Of a stretch of 64,000 nt of DNA, positions 43,374 through 52,458 are shown piece after piece. A program made the position numbers and the translations under genes. The stretch's first letter is position 1. Every line of letters begins with the position of its first letter. The notes under the pieces are model-generated. The model was given only the letters and a program-made list of their open reading frames with translations. It was not told the origin of the DNA and did not search any database. Source of the stretch: Komagataeibacter medellinensis NBRC 3288 (lineage in GTDB: Bacteria; Pseudomonadota; Alphaproteobacteria; Acetobacterales; Acetobacteraceae); assembly GCF_000182745.2 (NCBI RefSeq), contig NC_016037.1, positions 1-64,000 on the forward strand. Direction: 5' to 3'.

Positions 43374-44216
43374 GGGCCTGTTAGATCTTGAATTTCTTCC
43401 CATATTGTAGGGATGGAAGAAGGAGACAGAACAGGCACCTTTACGGACGAGACATGGGCGATCTGGGAACCTCTGATTGAGGAGGTTCGCCCGAGGGGCA
43501 AGACGCCGCCACATGATCTGCGGCGGACGATAGCAGCGATTTTCTGGCGTCATGAGAATGGCGCGAAATGGCGGAGTATCCCCGCTGAACTGGGTCCGTG
43601 GTGGCGGGCTGCGCAGCTTTTCATCCGCTGGGCGAAGCTCGGCGTATGGGAGCGGCTGCTCGCACTGGTTCAGGAACAACAGGGAGTGGCATTCGGAATG
43701 ACTTTTCTGGATGGCACAAACATCAGGGCTCACCACAAAGCGGCGGGAGCCCAAAAAAAGGGGCCTCTTTCGAAGAGCGAGACCATCGTGAAGCACTTGG
43801 CCGCTCTCGCGGCGGCTATGGCACAAAAGTCTGCGTGATCGCTGATGGACATGGAAAAGCCTTCGGTTTTGCGCTGGCCCCTGGACAGGCTCATGAACTG
43901 CCTCTGGCACCAGCCATGCTCGACAGCCTTCCCGCCACTCCCCTGTGGGTAGTAGCGGACAAGGGCTACGCGTCGAACGCCATGCGTGAACGGATATGGG
44001 ACATGGGAGCACGGCCAGCCATTCCCGCGAAACGACGCGATGGCCCGGTCGCCTGCCCCAAATGGGCCTATCGGTGTCGGCATCTCGTTGAGAACCTCTG
44101 GGCTCGCCTCAAGGAGTGGCGCGCTGTCGCAACCAGATATGAAAAAACAGCAACGTCGTTCCTCGCGGTCATCCACATCGCTGCCGCAGCAGACTGGATC
44201 AAGCCCTAACAGGCCC
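43374..44216 (+). mobile_element. 843-bp IS5-family element, copy 2 (plus)
   Basis: The same element as 42188-43030 in inverted orientation, flanked by TA (43372-43373, 44217-44218), inserted in the immunity gene 2. The two copies enclose 343 bp and form a large inverted repeat. Confidence 0.9.
43413..44209 (+). CDS. IS5-family transposase (OrfA/OrfB, copy 2)
   Basis: OrfA spans 43413-43838 and OrfB continues in the -1 frame to 44209, with the same slippery A-AAA-AAG junction as copy 1. Two residues differ in OrfB (ELPLAP for ELSLAP, and one in the region that follows). All DDE blocks are intact. Confidence 0.88.
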
Positions 44217-44854
44217 TAAACATGTTGCCAGAATTTTTGCAATCTACGCCAAGGTTTATTCAAAATAGAGCGATGTTTATAGAAGCTGGAGGATCAGATA
44301 AGCCGTATTGGCGTGACGCAAACGAATTTAAAGATGTGATTAAAAGAATATTTCTTCAAGGCGTTGCATTCTTTGAAAGTCATTATAATTTTAACAGTGA
44401 AAAAGACATGCTGGAAGAGCTTCCTGCACGGTATGCCGTAACAGCATCTGGAGGGTATAAAGAATACGAGCAAGAGCGTGGAGTTATGCTTTGTATCGTT
44501 CGGTGTATCCTTGGTGACTTCGAATTTGTTAAGCGTTATCGAAGCGATGAATATAAGACTGTATTTCCAAAAATGACAGAAGATTTAGATAAAATCATAG
44601 CATGCCTTCCCCAGATGAAAAAATCATGGCAGGAAAAGGGTTGCGTCTCCGTCTGAGGTTGCTTTTAACATAACGTAGCGGTCGTTAATGGAAATGCACA
44701 CAATTAGGCACAATTTGCAAAGTGCCTACATGAATATTGCTCTCCTGGTTTTGGATTGGCGGTGTAGACGTGCCGCTTATCCAAGTGGCAAACACGTAAC
44801 AAGCTGGCTTCGATGGTGATGCACAGGCATCGACGACGGGCGTGACGGCCGACG

Positions 44855-45223
44855 TTGGCGCAGGCGTTATGGCAGGTCAAGTCCGTTTCCGACCTGTTCG
44901 AGAAAGGCGACACCGCCAAGGGCAACATCGACCTGATTGCAGTTCAGTCCAATATCGGGCCTGACTTCGAGAAGTCGAGCACTATGCTGACGACGGGCAC
45001 CCTGACGGCCAATGACATCGCTAACCATGCCGATGCCGTGATGAAGGCGATGGGCCACCAGGCCAACGTCATGAATCCCGAAGGAGCTAAGGGCGGTGGC
45101 ACGGGCGGGACGATAACTGCGATTGGCGTTGCATGGCGGCCACTGTCGGGAGCGTGCTCGCGGCGACGTCTTACAGGATGCCTGTTCGGTCACGCCACGT
45201 GCGATCTGATAGCGTGTACGTAA
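44855..45223 (+). pseudogene. Hemagglutinin-module remnant 3
   Basis: Short stretches repeat motifs of module 2: DLIAVQSNIGPDFEKSSTML, TANDIANHADAVMKAMGHQA, NVMNPEGAKGGGTGG. The open frame drifts out of register after about 45125. It is a third, heavily decayed copy of the same repeat region. A TAGGCAC/GTGCCTA hairpin lies upstream at about 44705-44729. Confidence 0.6.
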
Positions 45224-45286
45224 AAGAAAGCCAGTACAGTCGCGTGATGCTACGTGACACTTTCCCATGTTCTGACGTGGGAAGCG

Positions 45287-45583
45287 ATGAAGATGAGCGA
45301 GACAACCGGGAGACGAGGCATATCCCCAGTCCGGGGCGACGACCTATGGGAACGGCTTCGGGCTATTGAGGACAAGCTATCCCTGATTATTGAAATCCTC
45401 TCGCCGGAAGATTCCGACGGGCCCACGCTTGATGAGATTCTCGGCCGATTGGTAACCTTGATCGCAGCCCAGAACCCTATGCTCAGACGTATTGATCTTA
45501 CAACCGGCAGGGTGCTCGATATTCAGGAGGGCAGGATGCCCCGGTCGGCCCGGCCCAATGATGAGGATGGAGCCGATGCCTGA
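45287..45583 (+). CDS. Small protein coupled to the relaxase
   Basis: A 98-residue protein with a helical, probably coiled-coil core (WERLRAIEDKLSLIIEILSP) and an acidic tail. The stop overlaps the relaxase start (TGATG). Its position before a MOBF relaxase recalls TrwA of R388, an oriT-binding accessory protein, but no ribbon-helix-helix is obvious. ATG 45287 is chosen for its GGAAG ribosome site; ATG 45293 is possible. Confidence 0.65.
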   Translation: MKMSETTGRRGISPVRGDDLWERLRAIEDKLSLIIEILSPEDSDGPTLDEILGRLVTLIAAQNPMLRRIDLTTGRVLDIQEGRMPRSARPNDEDGADA

Positions 45584-48500
45584 TGATGACGTTCCGGAAA
45601 ATCTCGGCTGAGAGCAGCGGTCGGCTGATCACTGCCTATTTCACGCAGGAACTGCCAGATCCAGAGCACGATTTCCGTACCCAGCCTGGAAAAGTGCCTG
45701 ACGCGGATGGTGGCCGACTGACCAGCTATTACACCGGTCGCGATGGGCGGGCCTCGTGGCGACCGGGCATGCGACCCGAGATTGCAGCGGCTCTTGGCAT
45801 TGATCCGAAGACACCACCTAAGAACGCGCAACTCAATCGCCTGTTTGAAGCAAAGAGGGCCGATAATGGCGATGACTGGTCAAGGAACGCCCGCAAGATC
45901 AGTGCCTATGATCTGACCCTGGCGCCACACAAATCAGTTACGCTTGCGGCCGAGTTTGCGCCGACCGAGGCCGAGAGGGCAGCCATCTGGCACGCCATTG
46001 ATCGGGCAAACGACGCCACCATGCTCTATGTCGCGCGGGAAATCGGTTTCGCGCGGCGCGGTCATGGGGGCGAAGACGGTGCCAACCCGGGCGAGGTCGC
46101 CTGGGTGTCATTCCGGCATGATACCGCGCGCCCGACGGTCGAGGCGCGTGACGCGGGGACAGGCCAGACCTATCTGATCGATACGCCAACAGGCGGCGAT
46201 CCCCATGCCCATATCCATAATGCCCTGTTCAATGTCGTAGTCACGGAAGAGGGACATGTGGGTTCACTCGACACGAAGCGGCTGCGATCGCGCGTTCACG
46301 AATTTGGAGCATATTTCCAGGCACAGCTCGCTGATGAACTGCGCCGGATCGGCATCGCCCAGCAATACGATGCGAATGAACAGGCGACGGTCATCTCGGC
46401 CGTGCCGCAGGATATATCGGATTTCTTCAGCAAGGGACGACGCAACGTCATCAGGGCGGCCAAGGAGTACGCCGCGGCGGAAGGAGCGGACTGGGCGCAT
46501 ATGCCGATCGACCGCAAGCGCCGCATCCTGTCCATGGCCGGCCTGGCAGCCCGGCTCGACAAGGACAAAGGTACGAGTGACCATGAGATATGGCGCGAGC
46601 AGGCCAGGCGTCTTGGCTGGGAGGAAAAAAGTCTGCTTGGCACGCCAGCAGCGCCTGTGGGCACCAGGGAACAACGATACGATATTGCCTACCGTTTCGC
46701 TGCCCGTCATCTCGCAAGGGAGTTTGAAACAGCCGCCGTGATCGATCACGACAAGCTCAGAACGTATGCTGCCCGGGGCCTGATCGGCACCGGCATCGAG
46801 GGTGGGGTGAAGGACATCGATCATGTCGTGGCCCTTATTGAACAGCGTGGTCTTGAACTCGGCGGGGAACGGGTCTCGCTGATTCAGGAGATGCGTGGCG
46901 ACCGGCTGAGGGTGACGAATTCCGCGCAGATCGCTATCGAGGAGGACCTCGCGATTCAGGCGGCTCGTGCTTCAGGAGACCGGAGCGGGGCGCTGTCGGA
47001 CCGCCAGATCACAGAAGCGATCGGACGATCGCCGCTTGACTTCGCGAGCGAACATGGAAAGACGCAAAAGGCTGCGATCTACGCTCTTGGCCGGGGCGGC
47101 GCGCTCTCCATGCTCACCGGCGTCGCGGGTTCCGGGAAGACGGCCCTGCTGTCTCCGCTGGTTGATGCGTGGAAACATGATACGCGTTATGACACGAATG
47201 GTCGCAGGGTTATCGGGATTGCCAATGCCTGGCGCCAGGCAGACGCATTACGTGAGGCCGGCATCTTTGACACAAGCGCTATGCTGCCCTTTCTGGCGCG
47301 GCTGGAGAGGGGTGACGTCGATGTGGATCGAAACACGGTACTGGTGATTGACGAGGTCGGTCAGGTCGGCCCACGCCAGATGCTTCGCCTGTTACAGGTG
47401 CAGCGTGATACTGGTTGCACGATCAAGGCGCTGGGTGACCACGAGCAGGCGCAGAATATCGAGGCAGGGGACGCCATCGAGATGTTGCGCCGGGTCCTGG
47501 ATCCGGAAGATATGCCTGAACTTCTGTCCAGCGTCCGGCAGGTATCTGCAAGAAATCGCGAGATTGCTGATCTGTTTCGTGGCGCAGAACCGGAAGAGAG
47601 CGATCTGGAATCTCACGAGTTCACGGGGGCTGCGGCCAACGCGCATACGGACGAGGAAAATGATGACGACGTCCGTAACAGGTTCCATCTGAAGGAAGTC
47701 CGGGATGCGATCGATATGAAACGGGCGGATGGAACGATCCGTCTGGTCGGCGGCGACCATGAGGAAGTCCTGCAGGATATTGCCCGGCTGTATGTGACGC
47801 GTCGCGATGCTCTGGTCGCCGACGGTGCCGGCCTGCGGCGAGGCCGGACCAAGACGATCAGCATGTCGGCGCTGACCAATCAGGATGCTGCCGATCTGAG
47901 TCGTGCTGTCCGTAAAATCCTGCAGGAGCGCGGCGAGATCTCGACGCATGAAATCACCGTGCAGGCTATTGATCAGCGCGGCGAAACCTATGATCTCGCG
48001 ATCGCTACGGGCGACCGGCTTCGGCTGTATCGTCGGACATGGGGCAGTGTGGATGGAAAGGGCGCCACAGTCGGAAATAACGGCGACGTGGTGGAGGTTC
48101 TGGCCCATGGCGATGCGGGGCTTCGCGTCCGCACGAAGGACGGGCTTGTTGCCGATGTCGAATGGCGGCGGTTTCGTGATGTGAAGACTGGTCGGGTAAT
48201 GCTCGGGTTCGGACATGCCATGACGATTGATGCGGCACAGGGGCTTACTTCCGATGAGCATATCAATGCCCTGCCGCGAGGCGTTGAACTGGCGACGGGA
48301 TTTACCTCATACGTCGCGGAAAGCCGGGCGCGTGGAACCACATGGACCATGATCTCCGATGGCGCGACGTTTGAGGCGGTCCGGAACCAGAGGCCGCTCG
48401 GGGATACCACGCCCATCACCAGTGACGACCTGTGGAATCATGTGGCAAAGAAAATGGCGCATAAACCCTATAAATCATTGGGTACGGATCTGGTTGCCCG

Positions 48501-48801
48501 AACCCGCAAGGCCCGGGATGCGAGGATCCGGGAACTGATCGCGCTTGGGCGCATGCAGGAGACACTGACGAAGTCAGGTCGCCCCTATGGAAGGGAGATT
48601 ATTCTGGAAACGCAGGCGCGGCAGGCCGAGCGCCTGCATAAGGCGCGTCTGGCCGAGATCGACGCCAGGCTGCAGGTCATGATCAGGAACGCACCAGCAG
48701 TCATGACGGGTGCGGAGCAGACGCTTCGGAGCCAACGGGCCGCCCAGGTGCTGGGCAGGCGTCCCCCTGTGCCATCTGCGTCGCCAGGCGCCGCCAGCTA
48801 G
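45583..48801 (+). CDS. MOBF conjugative relaxase-helicase (TrwC/TraA-like)
   Basis: A 1072-residue relaxase. The TrwC-type nuclease domain carries the metal-binding histidines in GDPHAHIH (H208, H210, H212) and the domain start FRKISAESSGRLITAYFTQE. A RecD2/TraI-type helicase follows with Walker A GVAGSGKT at about 513-520 and DEVGQV near 590. It would nick oriT, stay bound to the 5' end and unwind the plasmid. Length and motifs are intact. The catalytic tyrosine is probably in the region near residues 19-50 (TAYF or SYYTG). Confidence 0.92.
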   Translation: MMTFRKISAESSGRLITAYFTQELPDPEHDFRTQPGKVPDADGGRLTSYYTGRDGRASWRPGMRPEIAAALGIDPKTPPKNAQLNRLFEAKRADNGDDWSRNARKISAYDLTLAPHKSVTLAAEFAPTEAERAAIWHAIDRANDATMLYVAREIGFARRGHGGEDGANPGEVAWVSFRHDTARPTVEARDAGTGQTYLIDTPTGGDPHAHIHNALFNVVVTEEGHVGSLDTKRLRSRVHEFGAYFQAQLADELRRIGIAQQYDANEQATVISAVPQDISDFFSKGRRNVIRAAKEYAAAEGADWAHMPIDRKRRILSMAGLAARLDKDKGTSDHEIWREQARRLGWEEKSLLGTPAAPVGTREQRYDIAYRFAARHLAREFETAAVIDHDKLRTYAARGLIGTGIEGGVKDIDHVVALIEQRGLELGGERVSLIQEMRGDRLRVTNSAQIAIEEDLAIQAARASGDRSGALSDRQITEAIGRSPLDFASEHGKTQKAAIYALGRGGALSMLTGVAGSGKTALLSPLVDAWKHDTRYDTNGRRVIGIANAWRQADALREAGIFDTSAMLPFLARLERGDVDVDRNTVLVIDEVGQVGPRQMLRLLQVQRDTGCTIKALGDHEQAQNIEAGDAIEMLRRVLDPEDMPELLSSVRQVSARNREIADLFRGAEPEESDLESHEFTGAAANAHTDEENDDDVRNRFHLKEVRDAIDMKRADGTIRLVGGDHEEVLQDIARLYVTRRDALVADGAGLRRGRTKTISMSALTNQDAADLSRAVRKILQERGEISTHEITVQAIDQRGETYDLAIATGDRLRLYRRTWGSVDGKGATVGNNGDVVEVLAHGDAGLRVRTKDGLVADVEWRRFRDVKTGRVMLGFGHAMTIDAAQGLTSDEHINALPRGVELATGFTSYVAESRARGTTWTMISDGATFEAVRNQRPLGDTTPITSDDLWNHVAKKMAHKPYKSLGTDLVARTRKARDARIRELIALGRMQETLTKSGRPYGREIILETQARQAERLHKARLAEIDARLQVMIRNAPAVMTGAEQTLRSQRAAQVLGRRPPVPSASPGAAS

Positions 48802-48957
48802 AGCGTCCGGCTTTCTGCTGTTCTTACCGGATTTGAATCCTGCCGACCATGTGCCATACCGCGACAACATCTCAGATCTGACGCACGCTTTGGTCATTTG
48901 CGCAACGAAGTCGGCTGCGTATCGTTAGGGAGGCGGCGAGCAGTAGATAGCAGGTCA

Positions 48958-49182
48958 ATGATGCATGATGTGTCTTTCCGGGGAGATCCTGATCCGTTCG
49001 ACTGTTGGTTGAAGAAGGAGTTGCGTACTCGGTTCAATGATGTTGTACGCGAACCGATCCCTGAAAGCCTGCTATGCGTTATTGGTCCAACTGAAGCTTC
49101 CGGGCATGTTCACGCCTCAAGACCTTCCTGGACCGAAGAGGAAGCTGTGTCTGAGTGTTCTGCTGACACCGGATCCAGATGA
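48958..49182 (+). CDS. NepR-like anti-sigma factor candidate
   Basis: A 74-residue protein. The segment WLKKELRTRFNDVVREPIPE followed by SLLCVI closely follows the NepR consensus (helix, then Y/F-D-D-V-x-x-E-P-I-P-x-x-L-L). NepR proteins hold the alphaproteobacterial general-stress sigma factor EcfG and release it when PhyR is activated. No ecfG or phyR lies nearby, so a plasmid copy would act on the host system. The C-terminal third is unlike NepR. Start at 48958 or 48961. Confidence 0.6.
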   Translation: MMHDVSFRGDPDPFDCWLKKELRTRFNDVVREPIPESLLCVIGPTEASGHVHASRPSWTEEEAVSECSADTGSR

Positions 49183-49426
49183 TCTCTTATCGCAGATATG
49201 GCGTCTTGATGCTGGGCGGGAAACGGGTAACAGGATTGCCGTAGAAAGCAAGAAGTGTTGACGGTCAGATGAAATACAGATGAGCAGGCGCAGGATCCTA
49301 TCGGATATCTGCTCAAGAGCATACCAGTTCTGCAATCTGCCAAATCCTCGAAAACGTCGAGGACTATTCCCAATAGCGGTGCTATATACAGGGTCACAGT
49401 TTTTTCGTCTGTTGAGGTGATGGACA

Positions 49427-49912
49427 ATGCCCGAAGAACAACAAAGACAGCTGGCGCTGACCGTGGAAATCATAACTGCTTATGTATCGGAAAATAAAAT
49501 ATCGCCGGACGAACTTATCAGGCTGATTGGGACTGTTTACAATTCATTGTCCGTCCCGACTGCTTCGGGCGTAAAAGAACAGATACCTGCCGTTCCCATC
49601 AAGCGGTCCGTATTTCCGGATTATATCATATGTCTTGAAGATGGGAAAAAGCTGAAAATGCTCAAACGGCATCTGCAGGCATCCTATGGCATGACGCCTG
49701 AAGAATATCGGCGGAAATGGGGACTTCCATCTCATTACCCTATGGTCGCTCCCAATTACACAGTACGCCGATCGGAACTTGCAAGAGAGATTGGGCTGGG
49801 GCGGGATATAATGTCCACTGCCACCAAATCTGGTGATGAGGACACGACAGAACCTACATTGTCTGACAGGCCGCAAGGACGTCGCCGGGGTAGAAAGAAG
49901 GCCATCCACTAA
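49427..49912 (+). CDS. MucR/Ros-family zinc-finger regulator
   Basis: A 161-residue regulator of the Ros/MucR family. The zinc-finger-like segment YIICLEDGKKLKMLKRHL is followed by YGMTPEEYRRKWGLPSHYPM and VAPNYTVRRSELAREIGLG. The first cysteine of the usual C-x-x-C is replaced (YIICLE), which is frequent in MucR proteins. It may regulate plasmid or host envelope genes. A truncated second copy lies at 52150. GAGGTG precedes ATG 49427. Confidence 0.88.
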   Translation: MPEEQQRQLALTVEIITAYVSENKISPDELIRLIGTVYNSLSVPTASGVKEQIPAVPIKRSVFPDYIICLEDGKKLKMLKRHLQASYGMTPEEYRRKWGLPSHYPMVAPNYTVRRSELAREIGLGRDIMSTATKSGDEDTTEPTLSDRPQGRRRGRKKAIH

Positions 49913-50070
49913 AAGGGGAACGCGCCGCCGACCGGGCGGCGCGGCGCTCTGCTGGCTCAGGAACGCGGCAATATACGAAGGCAGAACTTCTTCGCTACGT
50001 CGTAGGGTGCCGACAGCGGCTGTTCCTGTTTGACCGGACCATGATCCAGTTCGGGGCGTTACGTCGATAA

Positions 50071-50180
50071 ATCCGGACGAAAGATGCTTTTTATACAATC
50101 CAGGTTGCGGATCGCGATCCTAAGCCTTGCGTTATGCACCTTGTGGAAGAATTCAGTTCTCAGTGAAAATCCATAAGCGA
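50071..50180 (-). pseudogene. Remnant of a second copy of the 52459 gene
   Basis: The segment with TTTTTATACAATCCAGGTTGCG at about 50090-50110 closely matches the 3' end of the 52459-53064 gene (about 52498-52520), in the same orientation and also downstream of a MucR copy. It ends at CAGTTCTCAGTGAAAATCC (about 50156), which resembles the end of the inverted-repeat element at 52013-52152. It is a leftover of a segment duplication. No gene is seen in the rest of 49913-50299. Confidence 0.5.
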
Positions 50181-50299
50181 TGTCTACAAAGTTGTGCTCT
50201 CACGAGGGCAGCCTGCCTTTTCCACTCGGACAATCCTTTTGCAGATCCCATGTCTGGTGACGGACAACTTTCTTCTTGTCACGGGCGGTCCACGTGTAG

Positions 50300-51844
50300 T
50301 CATTCAGAGAATGAATGCCTCAGCGCCTCAGAGATGGCGTTCCAAAGCGTGAATTTTTCGATCATGGGATATTCTTTCTGAATCTTGCCGCTGGGTATGA
50401 AACGAGTATCCCGTAATGACCTGATGATGCGGTCGGCATCCATATCCGGCATTTCAACAAGCTCCTTGAGTGCCTGCCGGGCATTATGGTGCGACCGGAG
50501 ATATATGGCTTCCTCTTTCATGTGGTGCTTGATGGTCATCTCTAGTGCTGCGCTGAGATAGATAACGTGGGGGGCGAAATTGATATAGCGCCAGGCCGGT
50601 CTCGCCAGATCAGGGCTTGAGAAGTCGAGATTGGATTTTATCCCATCAGGATAGGTCTTCATGTCACGATCGAAAGAGACATGATCCGTGATCTGTCGCA
50701 TCAGGGGTTTTGAAACCCTGTCCAGAATCTGGTCGTAGTTTCGCCTGCTCGTCGGGTCTCCAATGATGGTGGCTGAGATGGGAAGGATGATCTGGTCGGG
50801 GATGGCGCCGTCCCGCCTGAGAACGTCATTTATCAGGAACCGGTGGACACGGCCGTTCCCGTCAGAAAGAGGATGGATGTAGACAAACCCGAAGGCTGCC
50901 ACGGCGCTACGCATGACAGGAGACTGTCCTTCAGTCCTGTCGAGGAAAATTTTTAATCCCTCAAGCATATCCGCTACGTCGTCTGCGGGAGGCGCGAGGT
51001 AGTGAACAACATTCTCGTACCTCATCGTGTATTCTCCAACGAATACCGGTGACAGCCGCAAGCCAAAATGCTCGGTTATTGTGACGTCACCGAGGATGTT
51101 GCGTTGCAATTCGGCAAGGTCAGTATCTGTCAGGGGGACTGTCCCTTGCCCGGTTCTCGTGGCGAGTACGTGGCTGAAGCGCTGGATCCGGTCAAGTTGA
51201 TGCTCCTCACCTTCAATGGTGAAACTTGCCTTGCTTTCCCGGTTTGTCAGCCACACTGCGGCCCGGGCAAGCATGTTCTCGCCGAACTCCTGCACCAGTT
51301 CACCGTAACCGGCAGACACGTCCATCTCCGAAGCCGTCTTGAGTTGAGTGGATAGCGGGATAAAGGGACAAAAAAAGCGGTTCCCGGGCATGTTGTCACG
51401 GACGCGCCATCGGCTGACGTTGCTCATCCTGTCTGGAGACGCTGTTACCTGAAAAGATCCGTCCAGTGCGGAGACGTAGTTGCCGCCGAGGTCGACTGGC
51501 GGCACGAGCGTTTGTCCGGTGACGAACTCAAAGAGAAATGACGCCCGTCTGGCATATTGCCCTGTCGGTGCACTGTTTATCCACTCCTGGACAAAACCTG
51601 GTCCGGTCTTCGCAAAAACGCGCGCCAGCAACTCAAGGCTAGTGGGTTCGTGTCGCAGATGAAACTGCAGATGTGCGGCTGCCGTGTCGGCCGGACGCAT
51701 GTTTTCGGGATATGTCTCGATGCTGTATAAATTATGATGACTGCTCGACCGGCGACTTCCAAGCTGGCTTTTGACAGCCAGTCCGCCGAATGGCTCTGCA
51801 TCATATTTCAGTGCGAGCCACATGCCGCCAATCGGGTCCGCCAT
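50300..51844 (-). CDS. Fic-domain AMP-transferase
   Basis: A 514-residue Fic protein with the active-site motif HPLSDGNGRVHR at about residues 324-335, in which H, the acidic residue and GNGR are intact. SFTIEG at about 205-210 fits the class II inhibitory motif (S/T-x-x-x-E-G/N) placed before the Fic core, so the enzyme is probably auto-inhibited. Fic proteins AMPylate other proteins and can act as toxins or regulators. A fragment resembling the small antitoxin gene of the next locus lies just upstream. Confidence 0.9.
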   Translation of the reverse strand: MADPIGGMWLALKYDAEPFGGLAVKSQLGSRRSSSHHNLYSIETYPENMRPADTAAAHLQFHLRHEPTSLELLARVFAKTGPGFVQEWINSAPTGQYARRASFLFEFVTGQTLVPPVDLGGNYVSALDGSFQVTASPDRMSNVSRWRVRDNMPGNRFFCPFIPLSTQLKTASEMDVSAGYGELVQEFGENMLARAAVWLTNRESKASFTIEGEEHQLDRIQRFSHVLATRTGQGTVPLTDTDLAELQRNILGDVTITEHFGLRLSPVFVGEYTMRYENVVHYLAPPADDVADMLEGLKIFLDRTEGQSPVMRSAVAAFGFVYIHPLSDGNGRVHRFLINDVLRRDGAIPDQIILPISATIIGDPTSRRNYDQILDRVSKPLMRQITDHVSFDRDMKTYPDGIKSNLDFSSPDLARPAWRYINFAPHVIYLSAALEMTIKHHMKEEAIYLRSHHNARQALKELVEMPDMDADRIIRSLRDTRFIPSGKIQKEYPMIEKFTLWNAISEALRHSFSE

Positions 51845-51899
51845 TCGAATTAGATTCCTGCCGAGTTGTCCAAAACCGTTTATTGATGCTTAAAATCGC

Positions 51900-52020
51900 A
51901 TATAAACGGTGCCTTGTGTAAAAAAATATATATGGACAGCCGTGGCCACGCGTATGATTGCGTCACTTCGTCTTTGTGATCAATAATTCCCATTCGCTGA
52001 AGCGCCCTCATGGCGTTGAT
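51900..52020 (-). pseudogene. Fragment of a small antitoxin-like gene
   Basis: The minus strand encodes AMRALQRMGIIDHKDEVTQS and then diverges to a stop near 51887. It resembles the 53070-53249 gene (ALLRMGIIDSKGAVTKEY). Its 5' end is cut by the inverted-repeat element at 52013. It sits directly upstream of the fic gene in the same direction, so it may be the remains of a partner gene for Fic or of the duplicated locus. Confidence 0.5.
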
Positions 52021-52152
52021 TTTGACTGAGAACTGATGGTACGGATCAACTGCGGCGTGATGGTTTCCTCCACTGGACAGTCAACTCTTCAGCATCCTCT
52101 CAGGACCACTGCGAGCCGTCCACACCATCAGTTCTCAATGAAAATCAACATC
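52013..52152. mobile_element. 140-bp inverted-repeat element (MITE-like)
   Basis: The left end GTTGATTTTGACTGAGAACT (from 52015) and the right end AGTTCTCAATGAAAATCAAC (to 52150) are imperfect inverted repeats of about 26 bp around an 85-bp interior without coding capacity. It truncates an antitoxin-like fragment on one side and a MucR copy on the other. A single related end is at about 50156. It is possibly a non-autonomous element or fused ends of a deleted IS. Confidence 0.55.
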
Positions 52153-52435
52153 CTATGGCGTGACGCTTGAAGAATATCGGCGGAAGTGGGGACTTCCGTC
52201 TCATTATCCTATGGTCGCTCCCAATTACACAGTGCGCAGATCGGAACTTGCACGAGAAATCGGATTGGGGCGAGACATAACGTCTGCTGCGACAGAATTT
52301 GATGATATAGGCAACGGAACCGGCATTGCCAGAGAGGTCGCAGGAGAAGCGTCGGGGCAGAAAGAAGGCCATCCACCAAAAGCGGAGCGCGCCGTCAGAC
52401 GAGGCGGCGTGGCTGTTCTTTTGATTCAGTCATGA
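52150..52435 (+). pseudogene. Truncated MucR/Ros-family copy
   Basis: The open segment starts inside the MucR sequence (LEEYRRKWGLPSHYPM, VAPNYTVRRSELAREIGLGR) and ends at 52435, with a different C-terminus from the 49427 copy. The N-terminal two thirds, including the zinc-finger region, are missing because the inverted-repeat element cuts it. The nucleotide identity with copy 1 is high, indicating duplication. Confidence 0.75.
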
Positions 52436-52458
52436 TGATGAACAGACGGCTGTCTACC

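Larger units (their letters stand above)
43089..44656 (+). pseudogene. Immunity gene 2, split by an IS
   Basis: The 5' part (ATG 43089) encodes MSVFKNDILALCREAIEGYD and ends SEIRGSL at the insertion. The 3' part resumes at 44217 with NMLPEFLQSTPRFIQNRAMF in the same frame when one TA is counted, and ends at 44656. The joined protein is about 240 residues, AT-rich and unlike its surroundings. Its place 11 bp after the hemagglutinin module stop indicates an immunity protein; the family is not recognised. Confidence 0.65.

Noticed and set aside
45225-45286. oriT directly upstream of the relaxase gene
   Set aside because: A TCCCATGT-TCTG-ACGTGGGA hairpin exists, but there is no nick-like sequence resembling known MOBF sites. 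The 34.2 kb site fits better, though this one is not excluded.
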